Of a stretch of 64,000 bases of DNA, positions 18,043 through 26,494 are shown in pieces. Source of the DNA: Pirellulaceae bacterium (GTDB lineage: Bacteria > Planctomycetota > Planctomycetia > Pirellulales > Pirellulaceae); the NCBI GenBank assembly GCA_029243025.1, contig JAQWSU010000045.1, positions 744,001-808,000 of the forward strand, in the 5' to 3' direction. A program made the translations under genes and the position numbers. How positions within the stretch are numbered: position 1 is the stretch's first letter; every line of letters starts with the position of its first letter. Under the pieces are notes generated by a model. The model was given only the letters and a program-made list of their open reading frames with translations, did no database searches and was not told where the DNA came from.

Positions 18043-19345
18043 TCCCCAACCACGTATTGCCTACCTCACGGCTGGTGCGGCCGGCATGTTCTGTGGCAGC
18101 TGCATCCACGATAACACGCTGGCTGCCGCCTTACATCGCTGCAACGTGGACATCGCTTTGATGCCCACCTATACACCCATCCGTACCGATGAAGATGATG
18201 TGAGTATCGATCACGTCTTCTTTGGCGGTCTCAACGTTTATCTCCAGCAAAAACTACCGATATTTCGCCACCTGCCATCCTTTCTGGATCGACTGTTGGA
18301 CCGACCGTCGCTCATCCGTTGGCTCGCCAGCGGTAGTATTGAAACTCAGCCCGAACACCTTGGCGATCTGACAATCTCCATGCTGCGCGGCGAGGCAGGT
18401 TTCCAAGCCAAAGAAGTGCGCAAGCTCACGCGTTGGCTTCAAACCGAATACCGACCCGATCTGATCAATCTCAGCAACTTGCTCATTGCCGGTTGCGTAC
18501 CGAGCCTAAAACGAACGCTGCAAGTACCGATCGTCGTCACCTTGCAGGGCGATGATATCTTTCTTGACTCACTGCCGACCGAATACCGTCAACAAGCCAT
18601 CCAACACGCGAGGAAGCTTGTTCGTGACGTCGATGCCTTTGTGGTGTTCAGTGAATTCTACGCCGAGTACATGGCGGATTATTTTGAGATCCCCGAAGAC
18701 AAAATCTACCAAGTGCCGCTTGGGATTAAGACGGATGATTATGCGGATCCTCCCTCCAGAAACGAAACGACCCAAGTGATTGGCTACCTCGCGCGCCTCG
18801 CCCCCGAAAAGGGGCTCCATCTCCTCGTGGACGCGTTTCTGCGCCTGCGCGAACAGCCCCAGCACCACAACGTCCAGCTACGGGTTGCCGGTTGGCTCGG
18901 CAAGCAAAACGAAGCCTATGCCAAGGAACAATTCGCACGGCTTGACGCCGCCGGACTCGGCAGCGAATATGAGTACCTTGGCACCATCGAGCGACAACAA
19001 AAGCTTGATTTCCTCAGACAACTCGACATCCTCTCGGTACCCACCGTCTACCGTGAGCCCAAGGGGCTGTTTGTGTTAGAAGCCTTGGCAGCAGGAGTAC
19101 CCGTGATCCAGCCGAACCACGGTGCTTTTCCAGAATTGATCAACAACACCCAGGGAGGCTTACTCTGCGAGCCAAACGACGCAGAAGATCTAGCGAGTCA
19201 GTTGGGACAGCTTCTTTTGGACTCTGAACAACGGAGCCAATTGGGGAGGGTCGGCCGCGAGAATGTCCTTGAGCGATTTAACGCAGGGCAAATGGCGCAG
19301 AAAACTCTGGAGCTTTATCGACGACTTATCTCGCACGCAAACTGA
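18035..19345 (+). CDS. Glycosyltransferase family 4
   Basis: 436 residues with a GT-B layout. The N-terminal acceptor half begins RIAYLTAGAAGMFCGSCIHDN; the linker region holds VVTLQGDDIFLDSLP and FVVFSEFYAEYMADYF; the C-terminal donor half begins VIGYLARLAPEKGLHLLVDA and contains SVPTVYREPKGLFVLEALAA, the Glu-x7-Glu nucleotide-sugar motif. Such enzymes build cell-surface or storage glycans in the cytoplasm. The N-terminus with its two nearby cysteines (FCGSC) differs from a typical GT4 and may be specific to this subfamily. Start ATG overlaps the upstream gene's stop. Sugar and acceptor are unknown. Confidence 0.88.
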   Translation: MNDPQPRIAYLTAGAAGMFCGSCIHDNTLAAALHRCNVDIALMPTYTPIRTDEDDVSIDHVFFGGLNVYLQQKLPIFRHLPSFLDRLLDRPSLIRWLASGSIETQPEHLGDLTISMLRGEAGFQAKEVRKLTRWLQTEYRPDLINLSNLLIAGCVPSLKRTLQVPIVVTLQGDDIFLDSLPTEYRQQAIQHARKLVRDVDAFVVFSEFYAEYMADYFEIPEDKIYQVPLGIKTDDYADPPSRNETTQVIGYLARLAPEKGLHLLVDAFLRLREQPQHHNVQLRVAGWLGKQNEAYAKEQFARLDAAGLGSEYEYLGTIERQQKLDFLRQLDILSVPTVYREPKGLFVLEALAAGVPVIQPNHGAFPELINNTQGGLLCEPNDAEDLASQLGQLLLDSEQRSQLGRVGRENVLERFNAGQMAQKTLELYRRLISHAN

Positions 19346-19420
19346 ACGATCGAGACACGAGCGTTCGAGAACCGTACGATACTCGCCACCTCGGATACTC
19401 GCCGGCCAATGCATAGAGAG

Positions 19421-19445
19421 CCAACCGCAAGTCAACTGCGGTTGG
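19421..19445. terminator. Hairpin between converging glycosyltransferase and infC
   Basis: A perfect 9-bp inverted repeat (CCAACCGCA / TGCGGTTGG, 7-nt loop) lies between the two converging genes. It may end transcription from both sides, but neither side has a clear T-run, so this is a possible rather than a firm terminator. Confidence 0.4.
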
Positions 19446-19470
19446 TCAACGAAACAGTTTCCCGGTCAAT

Positions 19471-19974
19471 CTATTTGGGCGCCAGCGTACAAACGATACG
19501 CCGTCCCTGCTGAGCAGGCGGCACCTCGAGTTTGCCACAATCCAACAACCCTTCGATGACCTGTTGAATCACTCGACGCCCTTCGTCGACATGCACAATC
19601 TCTCGTCCACGAAAGACGACTGACACTTGCACTTTGTCTTTCCCTTCCAGGAAAGTGCGCGCTCGCTTCACTTTGAAATCGATATCATGCTTCCCTGTTT
19701 TGGGCCGCAGTCGAATTTCTTTCGTCTTCGTGTGATGGACTTTTCCTGTGGCATTTTTTTTGCGTTGCTGATACTTGAACTTTCCGTAGTCCATGACCCG
19801 ACAAACCGGGGGCGTCTCGTTGGGTGCAACCTCAACAAGATCGAGATCAGCTTCTCGAGCAATTCCCAAAGCGTCCTCGGTCGGAATGATTCCGAGTTGC
19901 TCTCCATCGGCCGCGATAACACGGATCGGGGTTACTCGGATCTGATCATTAATCTTCACAAACTTGCGATCGAT
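19471..19974 (-). CDS. infC: Translation initiation factor IF-3, probable AUC start
   Basis: IF-3 binds the 30S subunit and checks start-codon pairing. The protein shows [20 protein letters not shown], the linker [17 protein letters not shown] and the C-terminal domain [19 protein letters not shown] with [10 protein letters not shown]. No ATG begins the frame. The candidates are GTG at 19959, which has no ribosome binding site, and ATC at 19974, which has GAAAGGG 7 nt upstream; an in-frame TGA lies 7 codons further 5' of ATC. I chose ATC, giving 167 residues beginning [14 protein letters not shown]. Rare AUU/AUC/AUA starts on infC are known and serve autoregulation by IF-3. thrS ends 244 bases upstream on the same strand. 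Confidence 0.9.
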   Translation of the reverse strand: MDRKFVKINDQIRVTPIRVIAADGEQLGIIPTEDALGIAREADLDLVEVAPNETPPVCRVMDYGKFKYQQRKKNATGKVHHTKTKEIRLRPKTGKHDIDFKVKRARTFLEGKDKVQVSVVFRGREIVHVDEGRRVIQQVIEGLLDCGKLEVPPAQQGRRIVCTLAPK

Positions 19975-19989
19975 TTTTTTACCCTTTCG
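19972..19989 (-). promoter_or_regulatory. infC ribosome binding site with AUC initiation codon
   Basis: On the minus strand GAAAGGG (19982-19988) is followed after 7 nt by ATC (19974-19972). No other start with a usable Shine-Dalgarno exists in frame before the conserved NDQIR segment. A non-canonical start here would let high IF-3 levels repress its own translation, as shown for the AUU start of E. coli infC. Confidence 0.55.
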
Positions 19990-20218
19990 TAATCAATAAA
20001 ATCGGAACAATCGTGATTTGCCAAGATCACGAGTCTTCGCAAGTATTTGCTTTCAAAGGGCGGCTCGTCAACCAGTTTCACCCATCGGATTGATGGTTTC
20101 TCAGGAGCCGTTGGCTGCTGAGCTCGCAAATCGGAGGCTTGCTCAGATCGAACCGTCTGCGGCCCCGGCCACGGCCAATCACACAAACCCCTTCAAACAA
20201 ACAACTTAGGAAAAACGG

Positions 20219-22219
20219 TCAATATTCATTCTCCGCACCACGATCTCCCAAACCGGCCGATCCACTGAATGTCTGACGAACCGTGCGAGCCTGAATTTCA
20301 TCGAAGAGTTTCTGGCGGGCCTCCTCAATCGAGACCGCACCGAGGTCACCTTCGATTCGATCGCGAATCGAAACGGTCCCGTTTTCAACATCCCGAGGCC
20401 CAACGATGAACATGTAAGGAATCAGCTCCAGTTGAGCATCTCGAATCTTCGCTCCCAGCTTTTCAGCCCGAAAGTCACCGGTTGCTCTCAAACGCGAGGA
20501 GGTCAGTTTTTGAAGAATTTCGCGTCCGTAGTCTTCTGACTTTTCACTGACGGATAAGACTCGCACTTGCTCGGGTGCCAACCAAAGCGGAAAGGCACCG
20601 GCAAAGTGTTCAATCAAAACGGCAATAAATCGTTCCATCGATCCAAATGGTGCGCGATGAATCATGACGGGTCGATGGGCTTGATTGTCGGCACCGATGT
20701 ACTCAAGGTCGAAGCGTTGCTCGCTAGGCAGATTGTAATCCAACTGGACTGTTCCCACTTGCCATTCACGACCAATGCAATCCGTCACGACAAAATCAGC
20801 TTTCGGACCGTAGAAAGCAGCCTCTCCCGGTTCCTGCTGTGCCTCGATCCCAAGCGATTCACAGACTTCGATCAGCGATTGCTCAGCGCGTTGCCAACCG
20901 TCAAGCGTGCCAACATATTTGTCACTCTCGGGATCTCGAAATCCCAACCGAACACGATAGTCGTTGAGGCCGAGCGATTTGAGTACAAATTGTGTCATTT
21001 CGATGCACGCGCGAAACTCTTGTTCTACTTGATCTTCGGTGCAAAAGATGTGTGCATCATCCTGAGTAAACCCACGCACTCGTGTCATCCCAGACAACTC
21101 GCCAGATTTCTCATAGCGATAGACAGTTCCGAATTCTGCCAAGCGCACCGGCAATTCCCGATAGCTACGAGGGCGCGACTTGTAGATCATGATGTGATGA
21201 GGGCAATTCATCGGCTTTAAGATGTATTGCTCATCATCCTCCATCACAATCGGCGTGAACATGCTGTCAGAATAATAGGGATAGTGGCCCGAGGTTTCAT
21301 AGAGCTCAATTCGTCCAATATTGGGCGTGTAAACAGCTTCGTAACCGCGCTGCGTCAACTCATCGCGGACAAAGTTTTCCAAAACACTTCGAATCATGGC
21401 TCCTTTTGGCAACCACATGATCAAACCGGAACCAACCATGGGATTGATCGTGAACAGCTCCAACTGCTTGCCCAACACACGATGATCACGCCGCTTGGCC
21501 TCTTCAATGCGCTGCAAATGCGTTTCAAGATCTTTCTTGTTGAAGAAAGCCGTCCCATAAACCCGTTGCAGTTGATTGCGTGACGCATCGCCTTTCCAGT
21601 ATGCGCCAGCCACAGAGAGCAGCTTGAAGGCACCAATCGCATTCGGGCTTTTCAAGTGAGGACCACGGCACAAATCCAAGAACTCGCCCTGACGATAAAA
21701 TGATAGCGTTGGATCGTCGGCTAACCCTTCCTCGATATGTTCGATCTTGTACTTTTGAGCCAAATCCTTACAGATCTGGAGTGCCTGATCGCGAGGCTCT
21801 TCCAGCCTTTCAAACGACTCGCCCAACTTGATGATCTTGGCCATCTCTGCTTCGATCGCTGGAAAGTCTTCTTCCGTCAAAGCTTGATCCAACTCAAAGT
21901 CATAATAGAATCCGCCATCGATGGTGGGGCCGAAGGCCAGCTGAACCCCGTCGTAGAGTCGCATGATCGCGCGGGCCATGATATGGGCACAACTGTGCCT
22001 CATCACCCCCAACGACTCGGGATCCTTCTTCGTGAGAATCTTCAGGCCGACAGCCCCGTCGGCTGGTAATGGGTGGTCGAGTCCGACGACTTTTCCATCA
22101 ACTTCGGCCGCCAAGGCCGCTTTGACCAGCCCGGGCCCGATATCCGCTGCAACATCAGCGGGAGTGATTTCTGTTTCGAATTGCTTTTCCGATCCGTCCG
22201 GCAAATTTACCTTCAGCAT
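20219..22219 (-). CDS. thrS: Threonyl-tRNA synthetase
   Basis: 666 residues, full length. Domains in order: TGS (1-62), the second N-terminal editing domain (about 63-225, with [15 protein letters not shown] and [10 protein letters not shown] carrying metal-binding residues), the class II catalytic core (about 240-540, with [39 protein letters not shown] and [16 protein letters not shown]) and the C-terminal anticodon-binding domain (about 545-640, [20 protein letters not shown]). The short tail ends ENEY. It lies upstream of infC in the same direction, the common bacterial order. The start is ATG 22219. Confidence 0.97.
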   Translation of the reverse strand: MLKVNLPDGSEKQFETEITPADVAADIGPGLVKAALAAEVDGKVVGLDHPLPADGAVGLKILTKKDPESLGVMRHSCAHIMARAIMRLYDGVQLAFGPTIDGGFYYDFELDQALTEEDFPAIEAEMAKIIKLGESFERLEEPRDQALQICKDLAQKYKIEHIEEGLADDPTLSFYRQGEFLDLCRGPHLKSPNAIGAFKLLSVAGAYWKGDASRNQLQRVYGTAFFNKKDLETHLQRIEEAKRRDHRVLGKQLELFTINPMVGSGLIMWLPKGAMIRSVLENFVRDELTQRGYEAVYTPNIGRIELYETSGHYPYYSDSMFTPIVMEDDEQYILKPMNCPHHIMIYKSRPRSYRELPVRLAEFGTVYRYEKSGELSGMTRVRGFTQDDAHIFCTEDQVEQEFRACIEMTQFVLKSLGLNDYRVRLGFRDPESDKYVGTLDGWQRAEQSLIEVCESLGIEAQQEPGEAAFYGPKADFVVTDCIGREWQVGTVQLDYNLPSEQRFDLEYIGADNQAHRPVMIHRAPFGSMERFIAVLIEHFAGAFPLWLAPEQVRVLSVSEKSEDYGREILQKLTSSRLRATGDFRAEKLGAKIRDAQLELIPYMFIVGPRDVENGTVSIRDRIEGDLGAVSIEEARQKLFDEIQARTVRQTFSGSAGLGDRGAENEY

Positions 22220-22533
22220 GACCCCGTTTTCGAACCTTCAACTTGGTGGAATGCGTTTGTCAGCGGCGGACGTCGATACAAAGGACAACCTAGAATGCCA
22301 GCTGAGCGTGCAGAGCCGTCAAGTATAGAGACTGTGACACCTGGAACAAGGCGGAAGCAAACGAGCCTCAACTCCCCGCAGCTTGACAATTATCTACCTT
22401 CGGCCGCCATTCTGATAGCATTTCGGGCGATCCATTACGACCTCCCTACGCGCCCCTTCAAGCCTTGGTTATAATTCGAAGCTTCACGGGTTGAGTTCAC
22501 CGATACGGTTTCACCTTTCGGAAGTTGACCTGC
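22220..22533. other. Divergent intergenic region between thrS and tRNA-Val
   Basis: It should hold the thrS promoter or leader and the tRNA promoter. I looked for a T-box-like specifier and antiterminator upstream of thrS and saw none. No gene is supported here. Confidence 0.4.
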
Positions 22534-22608
22534 GGGCGATTAGCTCAGTTGGTTTAGAGTGCTTGCTTGACATGCAAGAGGTCGCTGGTTCAAATCCAGT
22601 ATCGCCCA
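22534..22608 (+). tRNA. tRNA-Val (anticodon GAC)
   Basis: All four arms pair. The acceptor stem is GGGCGAT with ATCGCCC plus discriminator A at 22608; the D stem is GCTC/GAGT; the anticodon stem is CTTGC/GCAAG around loop TTGACAT, giving anticodon GAC at 22569-22571; the variable loop is AGGTC; the T arm is GCTGG-TTCAAAT-CCAGT. The 3' CCA is not encoded. A short T-rich stretch (CTTTTTCT) follows directly and may end transcription. Confidence 0.96.
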
Positions 22609-22734
22609 CTTTTTCTAAGGCTTGATTCTCAAGCGAGTTGCGGCAACGGACATCACAGCCGCCTCACGTCCCGACCAATCACCAACAGGTGATTGTGATG
22701 GCTGATCTCAACTGGGTTGGACAACTCTCACCAA

Positions 22735-22995
22735 TCAGTCCCGAACCGTTTCGTAACATGGGTCAATCGGGACGTCGAGCGAATCCGGCAGCCCTGGAAA
22801 AATGCCAACGCCTCCACAGCGACCACAACGTCTCACGACTTTGGGCCACCGAAATAATTGCGAGCCTCGATTGGAATCGACTTGTACCGGTTCGGAATCG
22901 GCGAAGGCAAAAACGGCTTCCAACCTTGGAGTTTCATCCGACACACCGATCATGAGCAGAAAATCCTGCGATGCAGAAAACGTCGACTCAGTCAT
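22735..22995 (-). CDS. Possible small protein with a CxxC motif
   Basis: An open frame of 86 residues beginning MTESTFSASQDFLLMIGVSD and containing VVRRCGRCGGVGIFPG, a Cys-x-x-Cys-Gly-Gly pattern seen in small zinc-binding proteins. No good ribosome binding site precedes the ATG, and no family is recognised. The stretch between the tRNA gene and the ceramidase-like gene has no better candidate. It may equally be a chance frame. Confidence 0.3.
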   Translation of the reverse strand: MTESTFSASQDFLLMIGVSDETPRLEAVFAFADSEPVQVDSNRGSQLFRWPKVVRRCGRCGGVGIFPGLPDSLDVPIDPCYETVRD

Positions 22996-23195
22996 TATCG
23001 TCTCGTTTCTAAGCGGCCTACCCGTCAACAGCTTAACTGCCGCGTCTGTTTGAATCGTAGAAATTAAGATGAGTATTCACAATCGGGATCGCTTAAGATT
23101 GGACGGGCAGCAATCACCGCGCAACCTCATCCAGAATCAACGCGTTGCAGACAAAGGTCATCCCCCCCCCGCCATTCAAATCTCCAGGATGAATC
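22996..23195 (+). other. Leader of the ceramidase-like gene with a C9 tract
   Basis: A run of nine cytosines (23162-23170) lies 26 bases upstream of the ATG at 23196. The likely ribosome binding site (AGGA, near 23186) lies between them. No promoter was identified with confidence. Confidence 0.35.
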
Positions 23196-25217
23196 ATGAC
23201 TTTAAAATGCCTTGCAATCTGCTTGTTACTCATGCCGGTTGGCACGTCGTTCGGCAACACCCCCATTGGCATTGCCAAGGTCGATGTGACGCCAACAGGC
23301 CCTGTGTTGCTTGCTGGTTACGGCGCCCGAACAACAGAGCATCAAGGTATCGACGAGCGACTCTGGGCGCGAGCCCTGGTAATCGGTGGTGACTCGCCGG
23401 TCGCGATCGTGGTCGTCGATAATTGCGGAGTCCCGGCCAGCGTCAAACAACGCCTTGTGTTAGAGCTTGAGGAAACGGGAATCACTGCCGATCGGCTGGT
23501 CTTGGCAGCCACCCACACACACAATGCCCCAACATTGACTGATTACGCCACGATCCTTTGGAAAGGTCGGACGACGCCTGAACAAGACCATCGCGTGCGA
23601 CAATACACAGAGTTTTTGATCTCAAAATCGCGTGATGCGGTCCTGGAAGCCTACGGCAATCGGGAACCGATGCAATTGGAATGGACGCAGGGCCGCGCCG
23701 AATTCGGCGGCAATCGTCGCAAACTCAATAATGGAAAGTGGGCCGGATTTGGATATCAACGCAACAGCCCTGTGGACCACAGCTTGCCAATTTTGGCAGC
23801 TCGAGACCTCAGTGGAAAACTACGTGCTGTCTGGGCAAATTATGCTTGCCACTGCACGACAGTCGGCTCACGCAACCGAGTGGGTGGCGATTGGGCAGGA
23901 TATGCCAACGATGGGATTGAATCCTCATTCCCAGACTCCATTTCGTTAATCACCATCGGCTGTGGCGCCGATATCGGGCCCCAACCCACAGGCAATCTGC
24001 AGCTGGCGAAAAAACATGGTCAATCGATCGCCAAACAGGTCAAACTGGCCCTGGCCGGCAAAACTCAAAAACTGCAACATGCTCCGCAAGTCAAAAAACT
24101 GCAGGTCAAATTACCGCTGGCAAAAGCACGCTCTCGAGCAGAATGGGAAAAAAAACTTAACGAGAGCACTGATGGTTTTCATCGACAACACGCCCAATCG
24201 ATGCTAACCAAGCTCGACCAATCAGGCTCACTCCCCGACAGCGTCGATTACACGGTATCAAGCTGGACCTTTGACGATGAACTGGCCATCCTGTTTTTGG
24301 GGGGTGAAGTCGTTGTTGATTACGCAGTCCGACTTAATCAAGAATTGGACTGGTCGCGGTTATGGATTACGGCCTGGGCAAATTCAATGCCGGGATACAT
24401 TCCCTCGCGACGCGTGCTTTTGGAAGGAGGCTATGAGGCCGATTTCTCACAGATCTACTACGACCAGCCCGCTCCTTACGCTCTTCAGGTGGAAGACGTC
24501 TTAGTCGCATCCATCGTCGACTTCATCGGAGATCAATTCGCGGCAAAGGCGACACAAACGCCAGCACCTTTTCATCAACCACCGAGTGGCGCGGACACGA
24601 CCTTTAGGAAGGTCCAGAACTGGTCGACCGCTCAAAAGCCCGCAAACGAAGTTGAGATCGCGAACTGGATCCGAAGGCAGATCAAAGGCGCTAAAACTCT
24701 CGGATCGCGGCTCCAAATCCACGGGGGTGCAACGACCGACTGGCACAACTTTGCCGGCGACTTTACCCAGCGATCCTTCATTCGCCAACAATCAAAAGGG
24801 AACGATCTACAATGGCAAATCCCTCGTGACGCCAGCCATCCTAAACAACCAACCACCGTGTGCTTTACGGGCGGTGTCGGCTGGTTGTCGGAACCCAAAA
24901 CGGGTGGATTCCTACTTACAATCGACAGTGAATCGCCGATTCAATTCGATGTCACGCGAAAGCCGGCACATTGGCGTTCCGCAGATGGGCACGCAGAATT
25001 AATCTACCTCCCCACCTGGCTATCCGACGTCGATTCAGCCGGATTCTTTTTTCTTCACCTCAAAGATTCCCCCAACAAAGTCAGAATGGTTCGGGTGAAA
25101 TCATTGGGCGAAGATTCAAAACGTTGGTTTGCCATTGACTCAAACCAACAGATCAACAATTCGATAAACCGGCTCAACGAAGCGCTCAATCAAACCTTGC
25201 CGTCAGAGCAACCCTGA
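23196..25217 (+). CDS. Secreted neutral/alkaline ceramidase-like hydrolase
   Basis: 673 residues with a signal peptide (MTLKCLAICLLLMPVGTSFG, cut near residue 20). The mature N-terminal 400 residues match the neutral/alkaline ceramidase-like fold: IGIAKVDVTPTGPVLLAGYG at the start, AATHTHNAPTL near 110 (the first zinc-ligand region), ANYACHCTTVGSRNRVGGDWAG near 215-235, and TIGCGADIGPQP. Family members are zinc amidases, but many bacterial homologues have unknown substrates. The C-terminal 230 residues are not assigned and may be a beta-sandwich. It stands alone, transcribed on the plus strand. The start ATG has AGGA about 8 nt upstream. Ceramide as substrate is not proven by sequence. Confidence 0.8.
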   Translation: MTLKCLAICLLLMPVGTSFGNTPIGIAKVDVTPTGPVLLAGYGARTTEHQGIDERLWARALVIGGDSPVAIVVVDNCGVPASVKQRLVLELEETGITADRLVLAATHTHNAPTLTDYATILWKGRTTPEQDHRVRQYTEFLISKSRDAVLEAYGNREPMQLEWTQGRAEFGGNRRKLNNGKWAGFGYQRNSPVDHSLPILAARDLSGKLRAVWANYACHCTTVGSRNRVGGDWAGYANDGIESSFPDSISLITIGCGADIGPQPTGNLQLAKKHGQSIAKQVKLALAGKTQKLQHAPQVKKLQVKLPLAKARSRAEWEKKLNESTDGFHRQHAQSMLTKLDQSGSLPDSVDYTVSSWTFDDELAILFLGGEVVVDYAVRLNQELDWSRLWITAWANSMPGYIPSRRVLLEGGYEADFSQIYYDQPAPYALQVEDVLVASIVDFIGDQFAAKATQTPAPFHQPPSGADTTFRKVQNWSTAQKPANEVEIANWIRRQIKGAKTLGSRLQIHGGATTDWHNFAGDFTQRSFIRQQSKGNDLQWQIPRDASHPKQPTTVCFTGGVGWLSEPKTGGFLLTIDSESPIQFDVTRKPAHWRSADGHAELIYLPTWLSDVDSAGFFFLHLKDSPNKVRMVRVKSLGEDSKRWFAIDSNQQINNSINRLNEALNQTLPSEQP

Positions 25218-25721
25218 CCATCAGAGCGAATCATCAGTGACGAGAACTGCTTCGGAGTTAGAAAGAAGAGCGTTGAGTGATCAATCACTTCATCCCGACA
25301 ACGATCAAGCTCTCCGGAATGATCAAGCCAACGAACCTTCCAAATTCGAGGGAATCAAACAGCGAGGCATCCATGGTAACACCCGTTGAAACGTGGTTTG
25401 TTCAGAACGGTTAATGATCAAACATTGAAAATCCAAGCTTGGCGCCAAGAAACTGAAACACCGTTCGCGATTTTTTCACTTTTCCTTGGTCATTTAGAAA
25501 AACTTAGTTGAAGAGGGTGACACCGTTCGGTATTCTCGGCTTGCTGCACCGAAGCTGTGCAACAAGAAAAACGATCAAAAAAGGAAACGCTAACGAAGGC
25601 ATTCAACGCGAACACTTTATCCATTGGCGACCATTGCGTCGGCGATCGGATGTGTTTGGGTTGGGTGCCTTTTTTTTTTGAATTGCAACTGGGTGTCCCA
25701 ACAAAACAGGAGTTCTTCATT
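25218..25721 (+). other. Long upstream region of the small PEP-CTERM gene
   Basis: About 500 bases without a supported gene. A T10 tract (25669-25678) follows a weakly paired segment about 45 bases before the ATG and might be an attenuator, but I could not draw a convincing stem. The upstream open frame joined to the PEP-CTERM gene lacks a signal peptide and was not used. Confidence 0.35.
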
Positions 25722-26360
25722 ATGCAACGCTTGACGCTTTTTGTCGCAGCAGTACTGGTCGCAGGCGTGACCGTTCCGGCCGCGGCTCAGACAAAAATCA
25801 GCTGGGGACCTGACGCGAGTCTAGATACCGCTGCCTACCCAGAATTCACTGGTTACCTCGGCGACGATGGTTCGGCCTATGGCGATCGAGGCAACGGTCA
25901 TACTTACGGTTGGTTCAACGGTGCAGGCGAACCCGATCCGCAGGCTCAAAACCGTAATCGTAACAACGAAGCATCGCCTGATGAGCGTTATGACACGGTG
26001 AATCACATGATCAAAGGTGACAACAACAGCTGGCAAATCGACCTGCCAAATGGCGATTACAGTGTTCTTCTCGTTGCTGGCGATCCCAACCACACCGACC
26101 AAATCAATGATCTTTCGGTTTCTGGTGGCGCTGAAGCGTTAATCCTCGAAGATATCGATGGCCAAGACAACTTCGACGAATACTCGTTCTCGTACTCCGT
26201 CACGGAAGGTTACCTTCGTCTGTCGCCAAACCCCGGTGATGACCTCGGGAAGAACCAAAAGCTGGCATTCATCGAGATCGTTCCCGAGCCCGGCAGCTTT
26301 GGCCTGATCGCCATGGGTTTGATCCCGCTATTCGGTATGCTTCGACGACGCCAGAAGTAA
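25722..26360 (+). CDS. Secreted PEP-CTERM protein of unknown function
   Basis: 212 residues from ATG 25722, with AGGAG about 9 nt upstream. It has an N-terminal signal peptide (MQRLTLFVAAVLVAGVTVPA, cut near AAAQ) and a C-terminal PEP-CTERM sorting tag (VPEPGSFGLIAMGLIPLFGM followed by LRRRQK). Proteins with this tag are processed by an exosortase/archaeosortase-type transpeptidase and sent to the surface or extracellular matrix. The middle is a beta-rich domain: HMIKGDNNSWQIDLPNGDYS and VLLVAGDPNHTDQINDLSVS recall malectin-like or carbohydrate-binding beta-sandwiches. A strong intrinsic terminator follows, so it is likely monocistronic and well expressed. Confidence 0.85.
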   Translation: MQRLTLFVAAVLVAGVTVPAAAQTKISWGPDASLDTAAYPEFTGYLGDDGSAYGDRGNGHTYGWFNGAGEPDPQAQNRNRNNEASPDERYDTVNHMIKGDNNSWQIDLPNGDYSVLLVAGDPNHTDQINDLSVSGGAEALILEDIDGQDNFDEYSFSYSVTEGYLRLSPNPGDDLGKNQKLAFIEIVPEPGSFGLIAMGLIPLFGMLRRRQK

Positions 26361-26390
26361 CCGGCTTGAAGCATCAATAGATTTCATACA

Positions 26391-26422
26391 AAGGGTCGCT
26401 AGAATCTAGCGGCCCTTTTTTT
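26391..26422 (+). terminator. Rho-independent terminator of the PEP-CTERM gene
   Basis: A 10-bp stem (AGGGTCGCTA paired with TAGCGGCCCT, one G-T pair, loop GAATC) followed by seven thymines, 30 bases past the stop codon. A textbook intrinsic terminator. Confidence 0.9.
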
Positions 26423-26494
26423 GTCGTTAATTCACCGACTCACGTCCGAAAAGAGAATAGACAGGTAACTCCTATTTAATTGAGGACGAGTGCA

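Noticed and set aside
19956-20186. Minus-strand 76-residue open frame between thrS and infC
   Set aside because: It overlaps the infC ribosome binding site in another frame; it might be a leader peptide, but no ribosome binding site supports it.
22220-22533. T-box riboswitch upstream of thrS
   Set aside because: No specifier loop, T-box sequence or terminator/antiterminator pair could be found by eye.
25669-25678. Intrinsic terminator in the PEP-CTERM leader
   Set aside because: The T10 run is present but the preceding bases do not form a convincing stem.
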